Of a stretch of 64,000 bases of DNA, positions 55,724 to 64,000 are shown one piece after another. Origin of the DNA: DASRIA01 sp963724065 (lineage in GTDB: Bacteria; Actinomycetota; Thermoleophilia; Solirubrobacterales; JBBDJG01); the NCBI GenBank assembly GCA_963724065.1, contig CAVRTB010000001.1, positions 186,001-250,000 of the forward strand, in the 5' to 3' direction. How positions within the stretch are numbered: position 1 is the stretch's first letter; each line of letters opens with the position of its first letter. Both the position numbers and the translations under genes were made by a program. The notes under the pieces are model-generated. The model worked only from the letters and a program-made list of their open reading frames with translations, was not told the DNA's origin and made no database searches.

Positions 55724-56194
55724 ATGCCGCGTCGCGGAGACATCTCGCCCCGGACCCTCGAGCCGGACAAGGTCTACAACAGCCGCCTCGTCCAGCAGGT
55801 GATCAACAAGGTGATGATGGACGGCAAGAAGTCCACCGCGGAGAAGATCACCTACGAAGCGCTCGAGATGCTCGCGAAGCGCACCGGGAAGGAGCCGGTC
55901 GAGGCGCTCGAGCAGTCGATCAAGGTCCTCACGCCGGTGCTCGAGGTGCGTTCCCGTCGCGTCGGCGGCGCCACCTATCAGGTGCCGGTCGAGGTTCCGG
56001 CACGCCGCGCGCGCACCCTCGCGGTGCGCTGGCTCGTGGAGTTCGCGCGCAGGCGCCGCGAGAAGAGCATGGCCCAGCGACTCGCCAACGAGCTCGGCGA
56101 CGCGGGTGAGCAGCAGGGCGACGCCTACAAGCGCAAGGACGACATCTACCGCATGGCGCAGGCCAACAAGGCCTTCGCGCACTACCGCTGGTAG
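55724..56194 (+). CDS. rpsG: 30S ribosomal protein S7
   Basis: A 156-residue protein from ATG 55724 (MPRRGDISPRTLEPDKVYNS). RLVQQVINKVMMDGKKSTAE, PVLEVRSRRVGGATYQVPVE and the C-terminal HYRW are typical. It binds 16S 3' major domain and is an operon autoregulator in other bacteria. It normally precedes fusA, but here the str operon is interrupted after it. Confidence 0.97.
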   Translation: MPRRGDISPRTLEPDKVYNSRLVQQVINKVMMDGKKSTAEKITYEALEMLAKRTGKEPVEALEQSIKVLTPVLEVRSRRVGGATYQVPVEVPARRARTLAVRWLVEFARRRREKSMAQRLANELGDAGEQQGDAYKRKDDIYRMAQANKAFAHYRW

Positions 56195-56212
56195 CGCTTT
56201 CGCCCTAGTTCG

Positions 56213-57616
56213 TCACGGCCCTGCAGTCGTCGGCGCCCCGGCTTCTTCAGCCAGTTCCGCCGACAGTGTCTCGAGGTCGCGGCCGTGTGGCTCGAGCTTC
56301 ACGGCGGTGAACGCCAACCCCACGAGCACCGCTGCCGCGGCGAGGAAGAGGAACGAGGGTGCGAGCGCGTCGAGCGTGGCCTCCGGATTGACCAGATCGC
56401 CCGTGCCCGCGACGAGCGCGATCACGAGCGGCCCGATGATCCGCCCGAAGCCGCTGACCGCCCACGCGAGTCCCATCCCATGGGTGCGAAGGCTCGTCGG
56501 AAAAACCTCGGGTGTGTAGGGCGCGAGGTTCGCGAAGCCACCGTCCACGAAGAACGCCGCGGGAATCAGCGCAAGCAGGAAGAGCGGAATCCCGAGGACC
56601 TCCGTGTCGCCGCTGAACGCCGCGAGCACCAGTGGCGGGACCGCGCCGAAGCCCATCAGGAGGCCGCACGCGCGGCGGCCGACGCGCTGCGGGACGAATG
56701 AGAAGAACAGGCGGCCCGCGAACGATCCGAGCGCCACGAGCACGAACAGGAGCGCGGCTTCGTCGGAGTTGATGTCGAGGATCCGCTCGAGGAAGGTCGG
56801 CCCCCAGAGCACCAGGCCCGATACCGCGATCGACGCGCCGAGCCAGGCAAGCACCGTGACGAGCACGCTGCGCCTGTAGCGCCACAGGTGCGCGTACGAG
56901 GTCCCGGCGTCGGGCACCGGGGGCGCCTCGAGCGACATCTCCTCCTCCGGCCGCTCCGTGAGCCATGCCACGACCCGCCGCGCCTCACGCAACCTGCCCT
57001 GGTTCGCGAGCCACCGCGGCGACTCGGGAACGTAGGAGGCAATGAACGGCACGAGCAAGATCGGCAGCACCCCGATTGCGAAGGCCGCCCGCCACGGCAG
57101 GACCGCGGCCACGACCGCCGCGACCATGATGCCGACGGGCACCATCGCCGTCGTGACGAAGCCGACCACCTGCGTGCGCAGCCGCGTGGGCGTGAACTCC
57201 AGCGCGAGCGGCACCGCGATCACCGCGACGCCCGCTACCCCCGCTCCGACGATCAGTCGCAGCGCGGCGATGTACCACCATCCGCCGTCGGGAGCAAAGG
57301 CCAGCGCTCCGGTGGCCAGCGAGAACATCAGAATCCCTGCCATCAGCGGCAAACGCCGGCCCAGGCGGTCGCCCGCCCGCCCCCAGATGATGCTCCCGCC
57401 GATCGCGCCGACACCCGCCGCCAGCAGCATCACGGCTGCTTGGCCGAAGGTCAGGTCCCACTCGTCCGCGAGGTCGGGCACGACGAACGCGATCAGGAAG
57501 AAATCGAACAGGTCGAGCACGGCGCCGACCATCACCGCGCCGGCGAGAATGTAGAAGCGCCTCGAGAGCGGGGCCTCGTCCAGGGCCTCGAGGACGGGGG
57601 TCCCGGAGCCGATCAC
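56213..57616 (-). CDS. MFS transporter
   Basis: A 467-residue protein with 12 predicted membrane segments, starting at GTG 57616, which overlaps the stop of the upstream gene (GTGA). GRAGDRLGRRLPLMAGIL is the cytoplasmic loop signature between helices 2 and 3, and the sugar-porter-like PESPRWLANQGRLREARRV after helix 6 indicates the metabolite-transport (SP/AAHS-like) branch. The substrate is unknown. It sits on the opposite strand between rpsG and fusA. Confidence 0.84.
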   Translation of the reverse strand: MIGSGTPVLEALDEAPLSRRFYILAGAVMVGAVLDLFDFFLIAFVVPDLADEWDLTFGQAAVMLLAAGVGAIGGSIIWGRAGDRLGRRLPLMAGILMFSLATGALAFAPDGGWWYIAALRLIVGAGVAGVAVIAVPLALEFTPTRLRTQVVGFVTTAMVPVGIMVAAVVAAVLPWRAAFAIGVLPILLVPFIASYVPESPRWLANQGRLREARRVVAWLTERPEEEMSLEAPPVPDAGTSYAHLWRYRRSVLVTVLAWLGASIAVSGLVLWGPTFLERILDINSDEAALLFVLVALGSFAGRLFFSFVPQRVGRRACGLLMGFGAVPPLVLAAFSGDTEVLGIPLFLLALIPAAFFVDGGFANLAPYTPEVFPTSLRTHGMGLAWAVSGFGRIIGPLVIALVAGTGDLVNPEATLDALAPSFLFLAAAAVLVGLAFTAVKLEPHGRDLETLSAELAEEAGAPTTAGP

Positions 57617-58191
57617 GGTCGCCGTCGGGGCGCGATTGCCCGGCGGGAGAGCTGCAGCGCGAGCGCCGCGGCGCCGACGAGGGCCACCAGCGCTCCCACG
57701 AGCTCCGCCCAGAACCCGCCGCGCGGCTGCGCCTCGGCGGGCTCCAGCTCGGTCGTCAGCCCTGCGGACGTGACGTCAGGCAGGTCGACGGCGAGCACGA
57801 TGCCGAGCGCGATCACCGCGAGCGCGACAGCCGCCCACGCAGGCAGTCGCTGCCCCGTCCACCGCGCCAGCACCGCCCCGGCCGCGATCACCACGCCGAT
57901 CACTCCGAGCGCCCAGGAGTGCTGGTCGGCGCCGGTCTGGATCGAGCCGGTCGCGTTCGAGGTGACACCTCCGGGCGTGACGACCCGGTACAGGTCGAGC
58001 GTCTCCGCATACACCAGCAGCAATCCGCCGATCACCGCGAGCGCCAGCGCGATATCCGGCGCGCGACGGCGCAGCAGGCGCACGAACGCGCGAAACGCGC
58101 CCTCCAGTGCCGCCTCGAGCGCTCGTAGCGGGCCCCCGGGCGGGGGTGCTTCGGAGCCCGCGTTGTCGCTCTGGGCCTGGATTTTTGCCAT
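57613..58191 (-). CDS. Hypothetical membrane protein
   Basis: A 192-residue protein with an N-terminal Pro/Gly-rich head and about four hydrophobic segments (IALALAVIGGLLLVYAETLD, SWALGVIGVVIAAGAVLA, and others). The ATG at 58191 is 12 bases from a TATCCT box of the divergent fusA promoter. It is the first gene of a two-gene transcript with the MFS transporter. Family unknown. Confidence 0.65.
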   Translation of the reverse strand: MAKIQAQSDNAGSEAPPPGGPLRALEAALEGAFRAFVRLLRRRAPDIALALAVIGGLLLVYAETLDLYRVVTPGGVTSNATGSIQTGADQHSWALGVIGVVIAAGAVLARWTGQRLPAWAAVALAVIALGIVLAVDLPDVTSAGLTTELEPAEAQPRGGFWAELVGALVALVGAAALALQLSRRAIAPRRRP

Positions 58192-58202
58192 GTGACCTCT
58201 GC

Positions 58203-58366
58203 TATCCTTGGCGGACGTCGACGGGCTTGCCAGTACCTGCCTCGCGCGCCTCAGGGGGGCCGCTCAGGGGGGAATTGCCCGCGATTCCCCGAAATGGTTT
58301 CCCACAGCAGATAGCCCACCGCTCGCAGGCCGCCGTGCAGTTCAGGCCCGCGAGGGCCCTTTTTTT
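58203..58366 (+). promoter_or_regulatory. fusA leader with -10 box, tandem repeat and terminator-like hairpin
   Basis: TATCCT (58203-58208) is a likely -10. The ~190-base leader holds two copies of CTCAGGGGGG (58250-58259 and 58263-58272) and ends in a hairpin GGCCC, GCGA loop, GGGCC (58345-58358) followed by C and T7 (58360-58366). The hairpin would stop transcription before fusA unless the leader refolds, so regulation by attenuation is plausible. Confidence 0.55.
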
Positions 58367-58397
58367 GCCCTGACGACGTCGACCCACCAGAGAGCTC

Positions 58398-60506
<2,109 letters not shown>

Positions 60507-60616
60507 AACCGCATTCCAGCTATATTCTCGCGGTTGGTCCGCGTGCCGCCCCAGCGGCCATGCACCGGCCCTTGCCGTGAGCCGAGACCGTCTATCGAGA
60601 CGAAGGAGCTAAGAAA

Positions 60617-61804
60617 GTGTCGAAGCAGAAGTTCGAGCGCGACAAGCCACATGTGAACGTAGGCACCATTGGTCACATCGACCACGGCAAGACCACGCTG
60701 ACCGCCGCCCTGACGAAGGTGCTGGCCGAGAAGGGCATGGCCGAGGAGACGAAGTTCGACGAGATCGACAAGGCCCCCGAGGAGCGCGAGCGCGGGATCA
60801 CGATCGCGACCGCCCACGTCGAGTACTCGACCGAAAAGCGCCACTACGCGCACGTCGACTGCCCCGGTCACCACGACTACATCAAGAACATGATCACCGG
60901 CGCCGCGCAGATGGACGGCGCGATCCTGGTGGTCTCCGCGGCCGACGGCCCGATGCCCCAGACCCGCGAGCACGTGCTGCTCGCACGCCAGGTGAACGTG
61001 CCCTACATCGTGGTCTTCCTCAACAAGGTGGACATGGTGGACGACCCCGAGCTGCTCGAGCTCGTCGAGGTCGAGGTGCGAGAGCTGCTTTCCAACTACG
61101 ACTTCCCCGGCGACGACGTGCCCGTGATCAAGGGCTCCGCCCTGAAGGCGCTCGAGGGCGACGAGGATGCCAAGAACACGATCATGGAGCTGACCGCCGC
61201 GCTCGACGACTACATCCCCGAGCCCGAGCGGGACCTCGACAAGCCGTTCCTGATGCCCGTCGAGGACGTCTTCACGATCACCGGGCGCGGCACCGTCGCG
61301 ACGGGCCGGATCGAGCAGGGCAAGGTCAACGTCAGCGATGAGGTGGAGCTGGTCGGCATCCAGCCCGAGACGTCCAAGACCGTCGTCACCGGAGTCGAGA
61401 TGTTCCGCAAGCTGCTCGACTACGGGCAGGCGGGCGACAATGTCGGCACGCTGCTGCGAGGCATGAAGCGCGAGGACATCCAGCGCGGTCAGGTGCTCGC
61501 GAAGCCCGGCTCGATCACGCCTCACACGAAGTTCAAGGCGGAGGTCTACTGCCTGACCAAGGAGGAGGGCGGCCGCCACACGCCTTTCTTCAACGGCTAC
61601 AGGCCGCAGTTCTATTTCCGCACGACGGACGTGACGGGTGTCTGCCAGCTCCCGGGTGGAACCGAGATGGTGATGCCCGGTGACAACACCCAGATGGAGA
61701 TCGAGCTGATCCAGCCGATCGCGATGGACCCGCAGCTGCGGTTTGCCATCCGCGAGGGCGGCCGCACGGTCGGCTCGGGAGTGGTTACCGAGATCGTGGA
61801 GTAG
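60617..61804 (+). CDS. tuf: Translation elongation factor Tu
   Basis: A 395-residue protein starting at GTG 60617 with AAGGAG about 9 bases upstream. NVGTIGHIDHGKTTLTAAL is the P-loop, DCPGHHDYIKNMITGAAQMD the G3 region and NKVDMVDD the G4 motif. It brings aminoacyl-tRNA to the ribosome. A TATATT box (60521-60526) lies upstream with no clear -35. An 11-bp hairpin follows the stop. Confidence 0.98.
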   Translation: MSKQKFERDKPHVNVGTIGHIDHGKTTLTAALTKVLAEKGMAEETKFDEIDKAPEERERGITIATAHVEYSTEKRHYAHVDCPGHHDYIKNMITGAAQMDGAILVVSAADGPMPQTREHVLLARQVNVPYIVVFLNKVDMVDDPELLELVEVEVRELLSNYDFPGDDVPVIKGSALKALEGDEDAKNTIMELTAALDDYIPEPERDLDKPFLMPVEDVFTITGRGTVATGRIEQGKVNVSDEVELVGIQPETSKTVVTGVEMFRKLLDYGQAGDNVGTLLRGMKREDIQRGQVLAKPGSITPHTKFKAEVYCLTKEEGGRHTPFFNGYRPQFYFRTTDVTGVCQLPGGTEMVMPGDNTQMEIELIQPIAMDPQLRFAIREGGRTVGSGVVTEIVE

Positions 61805-61810
61805 CTGTAC

Positions 61811-61837
61811 CGAGAGCCGGCATCGGGCCGGCTCTCG
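61811..61837 (+). terminator. Hairpin after tuf
   Basis: CGAGAGCCGGC (61811-61821), 5-base loop, GCCGGCTCTCG (61827-61837), an 11-bp perfect stem without a T-run, between tuf and rpsJ. It could be a terminator or an attenuator separating the str and S10 operons. Confidence 0.6.
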
Positions 61838-61908
61838 TCATGGTGGATACGACCGGGGCGGGGCCCTGACGGGGGCTTCGTCCCAAGCACGACCAGAGAC
61901 GAGCGACA

Positions 61909-62229
61909 TTGGCAGCGATAGCGCAGAACAAGATCCGAATAAGGCTCAAGGCGTATGACCACGACGCGATCGATCGTGCTGCCGCCGAAATCGTCGAGAC
62001 GGCGGAGCGGACGGGCGCGACCGTGTCCGGTCCCGTGCCGCTGCCGACGGAGAAGAACGTCTACGTCGTGATCCGGAGTCCCTTCAAGGACAAGGACTCG
62101 CGCGAGCACTTCGAGATCCGCACGCACAAGCGCCTGATCGACATTCACCAGCCCTCCCCGAAGACAGTTGATTCGCTGCAGAGGCTGGACCATCTACCGG
62201 CGGGAGTTGACATTGAGATCCGCCTGTAG
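61909..62229 (+). CDS. rpsJ: 30S ribosomal protein S10
   Basis: A 106-residue protein starting at TTG 61909 (IRIRLKAYDHDAIDRAAAEI, PLPTEKNVYVVIRSPFKDKD, FEIRTHKRLIDIHQPSPKTV). It is the first gene of the S10 operon and also a NusB partner in antitermination in other bacteria. The TTG start is inferred from conserved N-terminal length; no earlier start fits. Confidence 0.95.
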   Translation: MAAIAQNKIRIRLKAYDHDAIDRAAAEIVETAERTGATVSGPVPLPTEKNVYVVIRSPFKDKDSREHFEIRTHKRLIDIHQPSPKTVDSLQRLDHLPAGVDIEIRL

Positions 62230-62244
62230 GACGGCGCGCTTGTC

Positions 62245-62871
62245 ATGAGCGGCATCCTTGGAAAGAAGCTCGGCATGACGCAGCTGTTCACCGAAGCCGG
62301 CGAGCGTGTGCCCGTGACCGTGATCGAGGCCGGCCCCTGCTCGGTGACCGCCGTGCGGGAGCTAGAGCGCGACGGCTACCGGGCGGTCCAGCTTGCGTTC
62401 GGCGAGACGAAGGAGGCGCGTCTCACCAAGCCGCAGCGCGGCCACCTGAAGCGCGCCGGCGCCGGCGCGCTGCGCCACCTCGCGGAGTTCAGGGTCTCCG
62501 ACGGCGACGAGCGCTCCTACGAGATCGGCCAGACGCTCAATGCCGCAGACGTGTTCGAGAAGGGCCAGAGGGTGAAGGTCCGCGCACGCTCGAAGGGCAA
62601 GGGCTTCCAGGGCACGATCCGCCGTCACGGCTTCTCGCGGGGTCCCGTCAGTCACGGGTCGCACAACGTGCGTGCGCCGGGCTCGATCGGGGCGAGCGCA
62701 ACACCTTCCCACGTGATGAAGGGCACGCGGCTGCCCGGCCAGATGGGAAACAAGCGCGTCACGCAGCTGGGCCTCGAGGTCGTCGACGTCGACGGTGAGC
62801 GCAACATGCTGCTGCTGCGCGGAGCGGTACCCGGACCCGAGGGTGCGGTCGTCGAGGTGCGCAGTGGCTGA
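62245..62871 (+). CDS. rplC: 50S ribosomal protein L3
   Basis: A 208-residue protein: MSGILGKKLGMTQLFTEAGE, KGKGFQGTIRRHGFSRGPVSHGSHNVRAPGSIG with the glutamine near the peptidyl-transferase centre, and KGTRLPGQMGNKRVT. It is an early assembly protein of the large subunit. The next gene, rplD, begins within its last codons. Confidence 0.96.
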   Translation: MSGILGKKLGMTQLFTEAGERVPVTVIEAGPCSVTAVRELERDGYRAVQLAFGETKEARLTKPQRGHLKRAGAGALRHLAEFRVSDGDERSYEIGQTLNAADVFEKGQRVKVRARSKGKGFQGTIRRHGFSRGPVSHGSHNVRAPGSIGASATPSHVMKGTRLPGQMGNKRVTQLGLEVVDVDGERNMLLLRGAVPGPEGAVVEVRSG

Positions 62872-63520
62872 CGCTGCGCCGAGCGCGCCGAAGATCGGCG
62901 GCCAGGGCACCGTCAAGCTGCCCGCCGAGATCTTCTCCGAGCCTTTCCACAACGCCGTCGTTTACGAGGCGGCGCGCGCCGAGCAGCTCGCGCGCCGGCG
63001 CGGGACGGCGTCAACGCGGACCCGCGCCGAGGTGCGCGGCGGTGGATCGAAGCCGTGGCGCCAGAAGGGCACCGGCCGTGCCCGCGCCGGATCGATCCGC
63101 ATGCCGCACTGGACGGGCGGCGGGGTCGCCTTCGGGCCCACTCCGCGCAACTACACCGTGAAGGTGAACCGCAGGGCCCGCAGGCGCGCGCTGCGGGCCG
63201 CACTGAGCGTGCACGCCCGCCGCGGCAGCATCGTCGTGGTGGACGCCGCGTCCTATGACGCGCCCTCGACTCGGACCGCCGCAGAGGCGCTTGCGACCCT
63301 CGAGGACCCGGGCCGCGTGCTGTTGCTGCTCGGCGATGAGGAGGCCGTGTGCGCCAAGTCGTTTCGCAACCTCAGCCGTGTCGTCGTGCTGCCCGCAGTC
63401 AGCGCAGGCGTCGCCGACGTGATCGGCGCCCGTTCGCTCGTGGTTTCCGAGGCCGCGATCGAGGACCTTTCCCGGATCGCTGCCGAGCCCGCGCCGCGGG
63501 TCACGGCGCAGGTGGCCTGA
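62864..63520 (+). CDS. rplD: 50S ribosomal protein L4
   Basis: A 218-residue protein from GTG 62864, which overlaps the end of rplC by 8 bases (longer upstream starts read rplC in a wrong frame). The core and the loop that reaches the exit tunnel (RGGGSKPWRQKGTGRARAGS) are present. In other bacteria L4 represses its own operon by acting on the S10 leader. TGACATG joins it to rplW. Confidence 0.95.
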   Translation: MADAAPSAPKIGGQGTVKLPAEIFSEPFHNAVVYEAARAEQLARRRGTASTRTRAEVRGGGSKPWRQKGTGRARAGSIRMPHWTGGGVAFGPTPRNYTVKVNRRARRRALRAALSVHARRGSIVVVDAASYDAPSTRTAAEALATLEDPGRVLLLLGDEEAVCAKSFRNLSRVVVLPAVSAGVADVIGARSLVVSEAAIEDLSRIAAEPAPRVTAQVA

Positions 63521-63521
63521 C

Positions 63522-63821
63522 ATGGATGCCCACCAGATCATCCGCAGCCCCGTCATCTCGGAGAAGAGCTATGCGCTGATCGCCGACAACAAGTACACGT
63601 TCCGCGTTCATTCGCAGGCGCACAAGACCCAGATCCGCGCCGCCGTCGAGGAGGTCTTCGACGTGAAGGTGACCGAGGTGAGGACCATGAAGATGAAGTC
63701 GAAGCCCAAGCGCCGCGGCTGGTCGACCGGCCGCACGCGCGAATGGAAGAAGGCCGTCGTGCAGCTCGCGCCCGGCGACCGCATCGAGCTGTTCGAGGGG
63801 GCAGCGGTTTCGGCCGAGTAG
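63522..63821 (+). CDS. rplW: 50S ribosomal protein L23
   Basis: A 99-residue protein: MDAHQIIRSPVISEKSYALI, YTFRVHSQAHKTQIRAAVEE and VRTMKMKSKPKRRGWSTGRT. It lies at the exit of the tunnel, where it docks trigger factor and SRP. One base separates it from rplD and three from rplB. Confidence 0.96.
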   Translation: MDAHQIIRSPVISEKSYALIADNKYTFRVHSQAHKTQIRAAVEEVFDVKVTEVRTMKMKSKPKRRGWSTGRTREWKKAVVQLAPGDRIELFEGAAVSAE

Positions 63822-63824
63822 CCC

Positions 63825-64000
63825 ATGGCGATCCGCAAGCACAAGCCGACTACGCCCGCGAGGCGTTTCGCGACGTGGCTGGAGCGCGAGGATCTGACGC
63901 GCTCGAAGCCGGAGAAGTCGCTCGTCGAGGGCAAGTCGAAGAGCGGCGGGCGCAATGCCCACGGCCGGGTGACGAGCCGGCACCGCGGCGGCGGCGCGAA
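63825..64000 (+). CDS. rplB: 50S ribosomal protein L2, N-terminal part (cut by window edge)
   Basis: MAIRKHKPTTPARRFATWLE and KSKSGGRNAHGRVTSRHRGG match the N-terminal domain of L2, needed for subunit association and peptidyl transfer. Only the first 58 codons lie in the window. It follows rplW by three bases, the usual S10-operon order. Confidence 0.95.
   Translation, partial: MAIRKHKPTTPARRFATWLEREDLTRSKPEKSLVEGKSKSGGRNAHGRVTSRHRGGGA

Overview
The window is a high-GC (strongly G/C at third positions), gene-dense actinobacterial chromosome segment. Actinobacterial-style sigma-70 factors, GTG/TTG starts, several apparently leaderless genes, and secreted proteins carrying a C-terminal module that begins KGATP and ends GIF(I/V)P suggest the class Thermoleophilia (Solirubrobacterales-like). 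The class assignment is inference from gene content; no 16S gene is present.

Layout. (1) 1-13.4 kb: accessory and metabolic genes. They include an HtrA-type protease cut by the left edge, a small stress-like cluster (CsbD-like and coiled-coil proteins plus a 41-residue membrane protein), a GNAT acetyltransferase, a flavin amine oxidase with a P-loop-less kinase-like partner, two secreted beta-propeller proteins, a PlsC-type acyltransferase, an SDR and a glycerol-kinase-like gene. (2) 13.4-19.9 kb: a FAD dehydrogenase translationally coupled to that kinase, divergent from a permease / glutamine-synthetase-like / aldehyde dehydrogenase / SDR cluster that looks like amine (polyamine-type) uptake and catabolism. 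(3) 19.9-26.9 kb: a DUF6777-like lipoprotein, a class I amidotransferase, hydrolases and a tightly packed acyl-CoA dehydrogenase / epimerase / hydrolase / NTF2-like operon. (4) 27-42 kb: a cell-surface island with two sigma-70-family factors, a phosphodiester glycosidase, a glycosyltransferase, a polytopic membrane protein, a collagen-like protein of about 255 GXY triplets, and three of the four KGATP-module proteins. (5) 42.1-53.6 kb: rpmG-secE-nusG-rplKA-rplJL-rpoBC. (6) 53.6-64 kb: a HAD-like gene and an EamA-like transporter, then rpsL-rpsG, two opposite-strand membrane-protein genes that split the str operon, then fusA-tuf-rpsJ-rplC-rplD-rplW-rplB (cut by the right edge).

How it fits together. 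The right third is the core transcription/translation block, with leader hairpins before rpmG, rplJ and fusA that look like conditional terminators and a hairpin plus an internal promoter between rplL and rpoB. The surface island is the most unusual part. Four secreted proteins share one C-terminal module, either alone or fused behind an FG-GAP propeller or a sialidase-like repeat array. Two near-identical stand-alone copies flank the collagen-like gene.

Caveats. Two reading frames are broken: rpoC (one extra base near 52,351-52,358) and the collagen-like gene (two extra bases in a G5 run at 35,445-35,449). An intact RpoC is essential, so the first is probably a sequence error, and the second may be as well. 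Functions come from motif recognition only; no database search was run.
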